DNA of 64,000 nt from Paramoeba atlantica (GCA_977017575.1 CDRNVI010000041.1:62001-126000); one strand, 5' to 3'. Shown: positions 47,665 through 56,717, counted from the stretch's first letter. A program made the numbers and translations. The notes: a model not told the origin generated them from the sequence alone.

Positions 47665-49677
47665 ATGCGAACTCCCATTCGAGGTCCAGAAGAAACAAAA
47701 ACGTATGCCCCTGTAACCCCAAAAAGTCATCTGCGTAATTCGGAGGAGAGAAAGGCGTTGTATGAACGGTCCATTCGGAATAAGGCCGAATTCTGGGATG
47801 AAATGGCGCAGGGTTTCTTTTGGCAAACTCCCTACGACAAAGACAACATTTTCACCTATAACTATGACTACCGCCGGGGCAAAGTTCAGCAGCAATGGTT
47901 TCCCAAGGGAATGACAAATATGTGTTACAACTGTTTAGATCGTCACATTGAAGGTGGCAATGGGGCACGCGTCGCGTTTTTCTGGGAAGGTAACGAGGAG
48001 ACGGAGGCGGAGGTCTGGACCTACGCCCAACTCCACGAGGCGGTCCTCCAAATGACCCGGGCGCTCCGTTCGCACTACCAAGTCTCCCCCGGGGAGGTCG
48101 TCTCGGCCTATCTCCCCATGACCCCCATGGCGCCGGTTCTGATGCTCGCCTGTGCGCGCCTCGGGGCCGTCTGTAACGTCATCTTCGCCGGGTTCAGTGC
48201 CCACGCCGTCGCGGGTCGTCTCCTCGACTCCCGCAGCCGTCTTATCGTCACCGCGGACCGCACCCACCGCGGGACGAAACCCATTCATCTCAAACCCATC
48301 ATCGATGCGGCCGTGGCGGAGTGTGAGGCCTCGAATTGGTTTGTCCACACGTTGGTCCTCTCCCGCGCCCCCGCTGCGGCCCGGGGGGCTGTCCCGATGA
48401 CCGCTGGACGGGATCGCTGGTACGATCGGCTTCCCCACCGGGGGGAGGGGACAGCTGACATCCACTGGGTGGGGTCGGAGCACCCGCTGTTCATGCTCTA
48501 CACCTCCGGGAGTACCGGCCAGCCGAAGGGGGTTGTCCACACCACCGGGGGGTACATGGTCTATGCCGGGACCACGTTTCGGTTCATCTTTGATGTCAAG
48601 CGGGAGGGATCCGATGTGTATTTCTGTACCGGGGATGTGGGGTGGATCACGGGCCACACCTACGGGGTGTTTGGACCGCTGCTGTGCGGGGCCACGAGTG
48701 TGATGCTGGAGGGGATGCCGTTGTATCCGGACCCCGGGCGGTGGTGGCGGGTGGTGGATCGGTACGCGGTGAGTATTCTGTACACCGCACCCACCGCGAT
48801 ACGGGCGTTAATGAGGGAAGGGGATGGGTTTCTGGAGAAAACACATCGGAGGTCGCTGCGGTTGCTGGGGTCCGTGGGGGAGCCGATTAATGTGGCCGCC
48901 TGGGAGTGGTTTTATCACAAGGTGGGGAACGGACGGTGTGACTTGGTGGATACGTGGTGGCAGACAGAGACGGGGGGGATTATGATTACGCCATTGCCTG
49001 GGTGTACCGAACTGAAGCCCGGGTCCGCCTCGTTGCCGTTCTTTGGAATTGAGCCTGTGGTTCTGAACGCGGCCGGGGAGGAACTCCAGGGCCCCGGTGA
49101 GGGGTATCTTGCGATACGCGCACCGTGGCCGGGCCAAGGACGCACGATTCACCGTGACCACGAGAGGTACACGGAGCTCTATTTCCAGCCGTTCCCGGGG
49201 TATTATTTCACTGGGGACGGCTGCCGTCGTGATGATTCCGGCTACTACTGGGTGACGGGACGTGTGGACGACGTTTTGAATGTGAGTGGTCACCGTATTG
49301 GGTCCGGGGAAGTGGAGAATGCCATTAACCACCATGACGGGGTTGTGGAGAGTGCGGTGGTGTCCGTTCCCCACCCAATCAAGGGGGAGGGGATCTATGC
49401 CTTTGTGACGTTTGTCCCCGGGATTGAGGTCACGTCCGGGGCTGTGCACGCGGTGAGGCAAACAGTGCGGGATAAGATTGGCCCGATTGCGACACCCGAT
49501 GCAATTCAACCGGCTCCGGGGCTTCCAAAAACACGCTCCGGTAAGATAATGCGACGTGTACTGCGATGTATCGCACAGGGACAGGAGGACAACTTTGGGG
49601 ATGTTACCACCTTGGCTGATCCGAGTGTTATTCCCTGCCTCGTGTCATTACACCGGGAGTGGGTGTCGGAAAAGTAA
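47665..49677 (+). CDS. ACS: Acetyl-CoA synthetase (AMP-forming)
   Basis: Activates acetate to acetyl-CoA through acetyl-adenylate. The 670-residue protein is full length. The P-loop-like motif YTSGSTGQPKG is at 279-289, followed by the ACS-typical DVGWITGHTYGVFGPL. TWWQTETG supplies the adenylate-binding and acyl-pocket tryptophan. YYWVTGRVDDVLNVSGHR is the hinge region. The acetylation-regulated catalytic lysine is K627 in KTRSGKIMRR. There is no clear targeting peptide, so it is probably cytosolic; in trypanosomes this enzyme feeds fatty-acid synthesis. Coding sequence is very GC-rich, with a few AT-richer codons at both ends. Two minus-strand frames of over 230 codons inside are shadows of that bias. 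Confidence 0.97.
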   Translation: MRTPIRGPEETKTYAPVTPKSHLRNSEERKALYERSIRNKAEFWDEMAQGFFWQTPYDKDNIFTYNYDYRRGKVQQQWFPKGMTNMCYNCLDRHIEGGNGARVAFFWEGNEETEAEVWTYAQLHEAVLQMTRALRSHYQVSPGEVVSAYLPMTPMAPVLMLACARLGAVCNVIFAGFSAHAVAGRLLDSRSRLIVTADRTHRGTKPIHLKPIIDAAVAECEASNWFVHTLVLSRAPAAARGAVPMTAGRDRWYDRLPHRGEGTADIHWVGSEHPLFMLYTSGSTGQPKGVVHTTGGYMVYAGTTFRFIFDVKREGSDVYFCTGDVGWITGHTYGVFGPLLCGATSVMLEGMPLYPDPGRWWRVVDRYAVSILYTAPTAIRALMREGDGFLEKTHRRSLRLLGSVGEPINVAAWEWFYHKVGNGRCDLVDTWWQTETGGIMITPLPGCTELKPGSASLPFFGIEPVVLNAAGEELQGPGEGYLAIRAPWPGQGRTIHRDHERYTELYFQPFPGYYFTGDGCRRDDSGYYWVTGRVDDVLNVSGHRIGSGEVENAINHHDGVVESAVVSVPHPIKGEGIYAFVTFVPGIEVTSGAVHAVRQTVRDKIGPIATPDAIQPAPGLPKTRSGKIMRRVLRCIAQGQEDNFGDVTTLADPSVIPCLVSLHREWVSEK

Positions 49678-49809
49678 TTGAGGAGAACATCACATGTAGT
49701 AACTCCTGGAGACGATTCATTGACCACAAAAACCGGGTGAGACAATAAAGAAGGCTATTGTTTCGTGTTGTTATACATCCGCTATTTACATGTACGTCTT
49801 ATTTGCGTA

Positions 49810-50136
49810 CTGTGAACCCCCCCCTTTATACTTCGCTGGTCAGGGCCCCCCTTTATACTTCGTTTTTCGTTTGCCCCCTCCGAAAGGGGGGCGATTGCTT
49901 TGAAAAAAAAATGTAATTTTTCTAAGAATTTTAGAAAAAAACAAGACCGTTCTAAGTCTTCCCTTCTAGAAATGGAAGGTGATATAGAAGGAAAGACTGG
50001 AAAACAGGATGAGCCGCGCCGCGAAGTGGCGCGGCCTTTTTTTACACTTTTTTTTACAGCGGGGAAAAAATTCAGACCCCCCCCTTTATACTTCGTTACT
50101 GCTCAAAATGGGCGAAGTATAAAGGGGGGGTCACAG
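49810..50136. mobile_element. 327-bp MITE with C-rich terminal inverted repeats and TA duplication
   Basis: The left end reads CTGTGAACCCCCCCC then TTTATACTTCG. The right end is its inverse (CGAAGTATAAAGGGGGGG then TCACAG). Both are flanked by TA (49808-49809 and 50137-50138). The CCCCCC-TTTATACTTCG block recurs inside at about 49845-49861 and 50074-50095. The centre holds a GC-rich hairpin GCCGCGCC..GGCGCGGC near 50013-50035 in otherwise AT-rich DNA. No coding capacity. A related end is seen near 41469, and a C-tract of similar form near 53568, so it may be a small family. Confidence 0.8.
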
Positions 50137-50344
50137 TATGTCTATTTACATGTATATCTTGACTCGTTGCGAAGTCAGGCACCTGCATATTTCTCTGTTT
50201 GGAGAAGCACATACCCTTGAGCGGAAGATTTTGAGTAGCATTGGATAACGATAGGGAAAATTATTTCTATTTCTCCAGGAGATTTCTAATCAGTGGTTAT
50301 AAGGTGTGGGGTATTGTATGGTCACCATACCTACTACGCCATGC

Positions 50345-50369
50345 TACTACACCATACTGTGGTGTAGTA
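50345..50369. repeat. Perfect 10-bp hairpin upstream of the Pkr1-like gene
   Basis: TACTACACCA, loop TACTG, TGGTGTAGTA. It lies 30 bases before the upstream ATG (50400). If transcribed it would sit in or near the 5' UTR. Confidence 0.6.
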
Positions 50370-50456
50370 TGTGTATGAAACACGGTCTGTCGCATAAATA
50401 TGTCGCATTGTAATTCTTATTCTTATTGTCATCTTTTCGTAATCCATACTACGACT

Positions 50457-50720
50457 ATGGCGTCTTTCTTTAACGGAGTGATCGAACACATAACAACTCA
50501 AGGTTCAACACAGCATGCCAAATCGGGAGTGCGAGTTCTCTTAAATCTCACTACATATGCCCTTTTCATTTTTTGGTTCGTGACCAGTGTCATTACGTGG
50601 AAAGTACATGAGTTACGGTGGCCTATGGCAGGTTTCGGAGCGCTTTTGCTATGTTTTATTTACACGTCCCGTTTCTTTCTCCGCCATCTAGATGAAGAAC
50701 AGACTACGAAGGAAGATTAA
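50457..50720 (+). CDS. Pkr1-like ER membrane protein (V-ATPase assembly)
   Basis: 87 residues from ATG 50457; an in-frame ATG at 50400 would add a 19-residue polar leader. The start (ASFFNGVIEHITTQGST) resembles the FFxxVxxSIFxPGxT opening of fungal Pkr1. Two membrane helices follow (about 30-50 and 58-77) with a conserved-type histidine between them (WKVHELRW), and an acidic tail. Pkr1 is an ER factor needed for assembly of the V-ATPase membrane sector in yeast. The match is by pattern over a short protein, so it is tentative. With the RNASEK-like gene it would be a second V-ATPase-linked protein in this window, but the two are far apart. Confidence 0.5.
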   Translation: MASFFNGVIEHITTQGSTQHAKSGVRVLLNLTTYALFIFWFVTSVITWKVHELRWPMAGFGALLLCFIYTSRFFLRHLDEEQTTKED

Positions 50721-50968
50721 TGCGGATATTCTTGATTGTCCGTTATCGACACTTATTAGGACTAGGTTTCATCACTGTTTACAGATAGGGGGTACTTTCG
50801 CACAACGCCGTACTCAAAGAAATGTAATAAATGTGTTACATCACTCGTCACAAAGAGATTGAGAGTCAAGTACAATGTTATTGAGTTTTTCATTACGTCC
50901 GAGAAAACAATTTTATAGTCTTATTAGCTTTTCTTAAAAGAATCTCTGAACTTTTTGGACGTTTCATC

Positions 50969-51547
50969 ATGTTCAGCTTGCGCTATGGATTATTTTGCGT
51001 GATGTCGGTGCTTACCCAAGAGAAAGTTGAATCCGAGGCGAACTTACAAGCTGCTCATCCGCACGCACTTCGAGGCATTGTTACTGGGCTTTCTAGAAGT
51101 GAATTGAAAGAAACCAAACTTGACATCTTCCCTACCAATGAAATTGTCCTACCAAGAGAGGACGGTTCATTTATCTTGTGGAATTTGTTAGAAGGGTACT
51201 CGTATCGAGTGTTCATCAGTACACCAACACATCGATTTTCCATCTATCGCGTAGAAGTGGCGCCTTCGGGAATTCGAATTGTCGTAAACAATGGCACGTA
51301 TAGTACATTTTACGAGTCGCGTGGCGACAGTACAACTCTGCATAACATTCTTGTACCATTTCAGCCCGAAAGTCGCATCAGCTATGCGAACGAAACCCCT
51401 CTGTGGGATCCCTTAAGTTTCTTACGACAGCCTCTTGTTCTTTTGATGCTTGTGTCCTTGGGGATTACGTATATTATTCCTAAATTAGTTTCCGAAGAGG
51501 AAATGAAGGCTTCTTTAGATGAGATCAGGCAGAGAGCACAGGGATAA
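50969..51547 (+). CDS. EMC7: ER membrane protein complex subunit 7
   Basis: 192 residues. The lumenal part (about 30-140) is a beta-sandwich of the EMC7 type, with GIVTGLSR, a strand ending in GSFILWNLLEGYSYRVFI, and a later DPLSFL segment. The single C-terminal membrane helix (about 152-170, QPLVLLMLVSLGITYIIPKLV) is followed by the cytosolic helix EEEMKASLDEIRQ; this layout is the EMC7 signature. EMC inserts tail-anchored and multi-pass proteins into the ER. The N-terminal hydrophobic stretch is a signal peptide (RYGLFCVMSVL). Confidence 0.82.
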   Translation: MFSLRYGLFCVMSVLTQEKVESEANLQAAHPHALRGIVTGLSRSELKETKLDIFPTNEIVLPREDGSFILWNLLEGYSYRVFISTPTHRFSIYRVEVAPSGIRIVVNNGTYSTFYESRGDSTTLHNILVPFQPESRISYANETPLWDPLSFLRQPLVLLMLVSLGITYIIPKLVSEEEMKASLDEIRQRAQG

Positions 51548-51571
51548 TGGGCCACGTTTAAGTGTACATTC

Positions 51572-51844
51572 ATGCCCGTGACGCTGAATCGCTTTGACGT
51601 TGGTTCAAACAGCTTAAGAGGAGAGTTAATTTTTACCTAGCTCCCCGACTCATTAGAAGGCATGAGCATCAAGAATCATTTCTCCGATGAAGTTGACTCA
51701 GGCGAACCGGGCGGGCTGTACTCTTTAAATCTTACTGGGTCTTTCATAGAATCCCAACTTGAGTGGTGTGTATCGTCCATCGCGTATGACTCAGAAAATG
51801 CGGCAAAAAGAGAAATCCTTTCTTATTACTGTCTACAAGATTAA
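51572..51844 (+). pseudogene. Decayed leucine-rich repeat gene fragment
   Basis: Directly after the EMC7 stop, in the same frame, ATG 51572 opens LNRFDVGSNSLRGELIFT, then a TAG at 51638, then LPDSLEGMSIKNHFSDEVDSG and LYSLNLTGSF. The spacing and residues fit two to three repeats of the LRR protein at 32858 (LTYLDVSKNNLLGKLDF, LPSRLTYLYLNENNFSG). The later part drifts off the repeat pattern. It is a host LRR remnant rather than a working gene. Confidence 0.65.
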
Positions 51845-52020
51845 CCTTCATTTACCTAAGGAAGATAAATTTATTACCTTTATTTACCTTCATAGTAAAA
51901 AATATGCAATTGTAGTATTACAAGGTATTATTACAGGTAGTTGTGTACATTCTTGTCTCTGGTTTCTTGTGCTTCTTGTTTGTTACTCTAACCTAGGTGT
52001 ACTCACCTAGCAGACTTTGC

Positions 52021-52604
52021 GGTGAAAGTGAAGCATTATTGCGCCAAAATTATATTTTTATATATTTTTCAAATATTGGTTTAAAACGAGTATGTTTTCT
52101 TTTAGAGTGTGTCAGATTATTAAAAATACAAACTTTTTTCACGGTTTATCACTATGAACTGCGCACAACAACACAATTAATTAAGTTATGTGCTGGAAGC
52201 CGAACCGTAACCTGCACTGATTGCTGGCGAACGAGTCGCTCGCTGGGAAACGGCTTGCGGCATGAGACAGTTAATCATCAACGATCTTTGGTACACTCCA
52301 ACACTGTTGAACGCATGAATGAGATGCTCAAGAGGGCAGTACGATCCCATGGAAATGGGACCCTTGTGTGCTTTGATGAAGAAAGAAAGAAACACTAAAG
52401 TTCAGCGGAGAAGTCGTCAATGATCTGAAGATCGGAAATAGCGAGGGAAATCCTTTAAAACAGCTGTGCGAAGATCTCTAATTAATGTGAAGACTCAGCT
52501 TTCTAGAAGCGAAATCAAAAGAAACAAGTAGTAGCGGCCCATAAACCAAAAAAAAACTTCATTTATTTTTTTCAAAAAAGGCGCAATAATGCTTCACTTT
52601 GACC
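52021..52604 (+). mobile_element. Merlin/IS1016-type DNA transposon relic
   Basis: 584 bp. The terminal inverted repeats 52021-52045 and 52580-52604 are 25 bp with one mismatch, starting GGT(G/C)AAAGTGAAGC. They are flanked by perfect 8-bp target duplications GACTTTGC (52013-52020 and 52605-52612). Eight-base duplications are the mark of Merlin and its bacterial relatives IS1016/IS1595. The interior encodes the C-terminal part of a matching transposase (52189-52398, +). The N-terminal part is missing, so the copy is non-autonomous. The near-perfect ends suggest a fairly recent insertion. Confidence 0.88.
52189..52398 (+). pseudogene. Merlin transposase fragment (ISXO2-like domain)
   Basis: The frame reads CAGSRTVTCTDCWRTSRSLG, then RHETVNHQ and HSNTVERMNEMLKRAV. 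This matches the ISXO2/IS1595 core in which the D of TDxW and the E of (H)TNxIE are the second and third catalytic residues, with the VNHS signature between. The first catalytic aspartate and the zinc-ribbon N-terminus are absent. The tail (FDEERKKH) is not family-like. Confidence 0.82.
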
Positions 52605-52639
52605 GACTTTGCTTCTTTTTTTATTACACTTTGAACTCT

Positions 52640-53317
52640 ATGGAAACTGTGAACACTGCTCTCTCAATTCCCTTGCAATTCGGATATTCTGTCCTGCACA
52701 CGTGTAGTGCTTGTGGGACGGTATACGGACCTGCAGTTTCTTCCTGCCTACTCTGTTCTGAATCGATCGAAAGCTCAAAGGAATCGTCGCGTCCACCTGA
52801 TAATAGTGCTGTTCCTCATACGTCCTCAGGAATTCAATTTGACATATCCGCGAAGAATACGTTAAATCAACAAACATGGATTGCCTTGGCGTCTCAAATA
52901 TATCATGGTGTCGTGTCTCGCCCCGGTGACTCGGATCCGAGCCCTTCACTATCGACACTAATTGACGACGCGATTGAGAAGGAAATAGTGGAATTTATTC
53001 TTCCAAGACAGGTTTCTGACTTTCTGTTGCCTTCACCGGTTTCTTATTTTTGTGAGCGCTCGAGGTTACAACAGTCTAGTTCCAAAACGGCAGTAGTTTG
53101 TCGTGAACTCAAAGAGTACGAGTGCTTCCGTCCCGTAAAGCGTGTCATGAAAGAAATATGTCAAAAAAAGAGCACAGTGTCACAGGAAGAAAAATCTGAT
53201 ATATGGGAATGTACACATTGTACGTTTTATAATAGCTGCAAGAAACAACGGAGATGTGAGTGCTGCAATGCCTTGCGCGCATTTGAATCAAAGATCATCA
53301 GCACGATCCCGTCCTAG
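52640..53317 (+). CDS. Zinc-finger protein with C-terminal RanBP2-type finger
   Basis: 225 residues from ATG 52640. Residues about 19-40 hold a C-x2-C...C-x2-C ribbon (CSACG, CLLC). The C-terminus carries WECTHCTFYNSCKKQRRCECC, a RanBP2-type zinc finger (W-x-C-x2-C-x3-N...C-x2-C) of the kind that binds ubiquitin or single-stranded RNA. The middle is a Ser/Pro-rich linker followed by helices. In kinetoplastids several RNA-binding and editing-related proteins use RanBP2 fingers, but I cannot assign a role. An upstream in-frame ATG (52589) lies inside the Merlin terminal repeat and would prefix 17 residues (HFDRLCFFFYYTLN) of transposon origin. Confidence 0.72.
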   Translation: METVNTALSIPLQFGYSVLHTCSACGTVYGPAVSSCLLCSESIESSKESSRPPDNSAVPHTSSGIQFDISAKNTLNQQTWIALASQIYHGVVSRPGDSDPSPSLSTLIDDAIEKEIVEFILPRQVSDFLLPSPVSYFCERSRLQQSSSKTAVVCRELKEYECFRPVKRVMKEICQKKSTVSQEEKSDIWECTHCTFYNSCKKQRRCECCNALRAFESKIISTIPS

Positions 53318-53783
53318 CACAACTTGCAAAAATTATTTTTCGTACCTGTTTAGTTATTTTCACTTGCTTTGAACGAATTAGAAATGTAGCATAATTTGTT
53401 TTCTTGGAGAATATCAAGATTTCGAAGAATCCTCGAGGAACCAATCTAGATTGGTGTTCTGTCCTTTAACTTGCTGCTAAGTCTCTATACTTGCCCTAGT
53501 TCGCATTCCTAGCTTCAATCTCTATGCACAATACCAGATTACATGTACATGAACCTTTTTAATATGCACCCCCCCCCTTTTTTAAATATGCACGTGAAGT
53601 CTTTTAGTTACTTCCTTGAATAACTAAGGGGGTAACGTTACAATACCGTAAATACAGTAAAATCACGCAAAATATGCAATTCATGCGATATCACACACAG
53701 TGTTTAATTTTGCAGTAAGAAACCCTTTATGATTCCGCCCACACGTTCACGCTAGTCTATATTTCTGTGCGACCTCCAACATC
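53318..53783. other. 466-base spacer
   Basis: No gene. Near 53560-53592 a CCCCCCCCC tract followed by TTTTTTAAA lies between two ATATGCAC words, reminiscent of the C-rich MITE ends but without a matching inverse copy nearby. Confidence 0.4.
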
Positions 53784-56717
53784 ATGCTAGAGCCTTATGT
53801 CCGCGCGTGTATGACGCGCCTGGCGCGTACCTGTGCGCAACGTCGACTTCTGGTCATCTCCTTCGCGCTTACTATTATCGCACTCACTGGGATTGGTATC
53901 CGTTTTATGGTACTTGAGGAAGATCCCGCGAAGCTTTGGGTGGAGTCTCACTCCCAGGTGGCGCAGGAGAAGAAAATATACGACGAGACATTTTCCCCTT
54001 TTTATCGTACAGAACAAATTCTTCTAACCCCTAAGAAAGGGCACAACACCACAACCAATGCAGCTGTGCTACAAGAGTTAGGGACCTGGCTCACACGGCT
54101 GCATAACGAGAAGACTTCCCGGAAACAGAATCTCGGAGACTTTTGTTGGCGTATGATTCCGGGAAAAGGTTGTTTTGAGCTCAGTCCTTTATCCTATTTC
54201 CAAGGCAACGCGACGAAAGTGTCAGAAGTCGAACAAACCTTCCCGGGAGGCACGCCTGGGTTTTTTCACTACTGCACGACGGCACTGCACAGTGACTGCT
54301 TCAGTGAGCTCGGCATCCCGGTCCAGCACTACACCGTTTTTGGGGGCGAGCATATCGAAGAGGACGCGGACACAAATGTGGGGCTTCACGCCCAGGCCTC
54401 TATGGTTACGCTGCTCCTGAATAACAGCGTCGAGGGGCGTTACCTCGCTGATGTTATGGAATGGGAACGCGATGTGTTTGTCCGACTCATGGAGGCCTAC
54501 GCCGCGAGTTCCGAGCTCGTGAATGTGTTTTACATGTCCGAGCGCTCCGTGCAAGATGCGTTAAAGGTACAGGAAAGTTCGAGTGCGGCAAACATTGCGA
54601 TTTCTTATATTGTCATGTTTTTGTACATTACTTGTGCGCTGGGTTACTTCCACCGTGTGCACAGCAAGGCAGCCGTCGCCTTTTGCGGGGTTGTTCTCGT
54701 GCTATGCTCTCTGATTTTCGCCACAGGTCTGTGTAGTTTTGCTGGTGTGTCTCTGACGCTCATTATTACGGATGTGGTGCCCTTTCTTGTTTTGGCCATT
54801 GGAGTAGACAACATGTTTATCATTAGTAGCGCGTACTGGAATGCTGCACAGCGACTCAAATCAGAGCGCGGAGTTCGCACCTTGTCTGAAATAGAAGTGA
54901 TTGATGTCATGTCGAAAGCAGTTGGAGAGGTGGGGGGCACAATGCTTCTTGCTGGAATGGCAGAATTTCTGGCATTCTCCTTAGGGGGGCTGACGTCGAT
55001 GCCCGCAGTACGCGCCTTTTCTTTCTATAGCGCTGCCTCTATCGGGTCAAATCTCATTTTGCAGTTGACCGTTTTTATTGCTATACTAACCATGGACGCG
55101 CTACGTGTTGAACGTAGAACAAGTGAGATACCGTGTTTGCCCCCAGGAAAAGATGACAGCGAAGAAACCACTGAGCTTCGTCAGATTCCGTTTACAGAAA
55201 AGGAAGACATAGAAGAGGAGTTGGATAGGAACTATTGGGGAATCGGCGTGATATTGCGACGGTTCATGAGAAGAATCTATTGCCCTTACATTTTGGAAAG
55301 CCTTCGCATCCGAACCGCTATTATTATAGCTTTCCTTAGTCTGTCTTGCGTCCTTCTTCTAGTCGGAATACCTCAGGCCAAACTCGGGTTGGATATCAAA
55401 GATCCTGTCCCAGAGAATCATTATCTGATGGACTTTTTTGTAAATTACGAAACGTATGGTCAAAGTGGACCCCCGCTCTACTTTGTAAACAAACCCAAGA
55501 AAGATCACACAGGACGACTGCGCGCCATCAACTACACTGATCCCCATACCATACACCACCTTAGCCAGCTGAACTCTGTGCTACAAAACGAGACCCCCTT
55601 TGTGGTGCCCCAATCTGTGGCCTTCTGGTATTCTGATTTTCGTCGTTTTCTTTGTCACAATGCGAATGCAACGGTGGCTGAGTTTCGTCCAGGAAACGGC
55701 TGTGTGAACTACACCGTCCCAGGTAACCCGGAAGCTGATCTCTTTGCCTACTTTCAGTGTGATCCCTACACCATGATGGCGGACTATATCCCCCCGGATG
55801 ACTTTCCTTCCCTGCTGCGTCAATTTCGAGACTCCCCCCAGTGTTGTCTCTCACGTGACCGAGAAACCGGACAGGAGGGGAATACCGGAATCTGCGGATT
55901 CCAATACACCTCGGAGATTGATTTTGGAAAGTGCTACACCGACGCGCATGACAACCACGTCTATCTGTTGTCCGAATCCGACAAACCCTCTGTCGTCCCC
56001 GAAAACACCACCGAGTGCGTTCGCGGGAGTCGGATCCGCACCCAAACCACGAAACTCACCACCAGCGAGGACTACATCGGTAGCTTTCTCTCCGCGCACA
56101 ACGCCACACGCTGGTTCAACCACGAAATCGAAACCGACGGGGGCAACGCCTTCACCGTGTTCCCCTACTCCATCTACTTTCTCTACTACGCCCAGTACGA
56201 GAGCCTCGCGAACACCGCGGGGTGGCACGTCGGGACGGCACTCACGGTGACCGCCCTGGTGAGTTTCGCCATGCTCGGCTCGCTCAGCACCACGGTGTTC
56301 GTGCTGCTGACCCTGGTGATGATTCTGGTCGACCTGGTCGCGGTGATGTCCCTCTGGGGGGTACGGGTTAATGCCATCAGCGTGGTGAATTTGGTCATGG
56401 CCGTGGGGATCTCGGTGGAGTTCTGTGTGCACATGGCGATGGGGTATCAGCTGGTGCGGGGGAGTGCGGGCGAGCGTATGCGGCGCACCATGGTTGATGT
56501 CGGCACGAATGTGTTTTGTGGGATCACGCTGACAAAGCTTTTGGGCGTTTGCGTGTTGAACTTCTCCCCCAGCTTGGTGTTTCGTATTTACTATTTTCGT
56601 ATGTATCTCGCAATTATTGTATTGGGCGGGTTACATGGCCTGTTGTTCCTACCCGCGATGCTAGCCCAGTTTGGGGCTCCTTCGGTGAAGCAAAGGGTCA
56701 GGTGGTTCTCGTGGTAG
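53784..56717 (+). CDS. NPC1: NPC1/Patched-family membrane transporter
   Basis: 977 residues with about twelve membrane segments. After a short cytosolic start and first helix comes VLEEDPAKLWVESHSQVAQEKKIYDETFSPFYRTEQ, the entry to the NPC1 middle lumenal domain. A sterol-sensing domain occupies about 265-445 (SYIVMFLYITCALGYF, FLVLAIGVDNMFII). A second Cys-rich lumenal domain and an RND-like helix bundle follow (SVVNLVMAVGISVEFCVHM). The family's N-terminal sterol-binding domain is absent, so this is closer to short NPC1-like proteins. Expected role: sterol or lipid export at endosomes or plasma membrane. The last 700 bases are much more GC-rich than the first part. Confidence 0.93.
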   Translation: MLEPYVRACMTRLARTCAQRRLLVISFALTIIALTGIGIRFMVLEEDPAKLWVESHSQVAQEKKIYDETFSPFYRTEQILLTPKKGHNTTTNAAVLQELGTWLTRLHNEKTSRKQNLGDFCWRMIPGKGCFELSPLSYFQGNATKVSEVEQTFPGGTPGFFHYCTTALHSDCFSELGIPVQHYTVFGGEHIEEDADTNVGLHAQASMVTLLLNNSVEGRYLADVMEWERDVFVRLMEAYAASSELVNVFYMSERSVQDALKVQESSSAANIAISYIVMFLYITCALGYFHRVHSKAAVAFCGVVLVLCSLIFATGLCSFAGVSLTLIITDVVPFLVLAIGVDNMFIISSAYWNAAQRLKSERGVRTLSEIEVIDVMSKAVGEVGGTMLLAGMAEFLAFSLGGLTSMPAVRAFSFYSAASIGSNLILQLTVFIAILTMDALRVERRTSEIPCLPPGKDDSEETTELRQIPFTEKEDIEEELDRNYWGIGVILRRFMRRIYCPYILESLRIRTAIIIAFLSLSCVLLLVGIPQAKLGLDIKDPVPENHYLMDFFVNYETYGQSGPPLYFVNKPKKDHTGRLRAINYTDPHTIHHLSQLNSVLQNETPFVVPQSVAFWYSDFRRFLCHNANATVAEFRPGNGCVNYTVPGNPEADLFAYFQCDPYTMMADYIPPDDFPSLLRQFRDSPQCCLSRDRETGQEGNTGICGFQYTSEIDFGKCYTDAHDNHVYLLSESDKPSVVPENTTECVRGSRIRTQTTKLTTSEDYIGSFLSAHNATRWFNHEIETDGGNAFTVFPYSIYFLYYAQYESLANTAGWHVGTALTVTALVSFAMLGSLSTTVFVLLTLVMILVDLVAVMSLWGVRVNAISVVNLVMAVGISVEFCVHMAMGYQLVRGSAGERMRRTMVDVGTNVFCGITLTKLLGVCVLNFSPSLVFRIYYFRMYLAIIVLGGLHGLLFLPAMLAQFGAPSVKQRVRWFSW

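Larger units (their letters stand above)
49678..50399. other. Spacer carrying a MITE and two palindromes
   Basis: 722 bases with no gene. Contains the C-rich MITE (49810-50136), the 15-base palindrome GTATGGTCACCATAC at 50316-50330, and a hairpin with perfect 10-bp arms TACTACACCA (50345-50354) and TGGTGTAGTA (50360-50369). Confidence 0.6.

Noticed and set aside
47935-49509. Two minus-strand frames of over 230 codons inside acetyl-CoA synthetase
   Set aside because: Same GC-bias artefact; Gly/Pro/Arg/His-rich with no motif.
49900-50220. 106-codon frame in the acetyl-CoA synthetase / Pkr1-like spacer
   Set aside because: Lies almost wholly within the C-rich MITE and reads through its inverted repeats.
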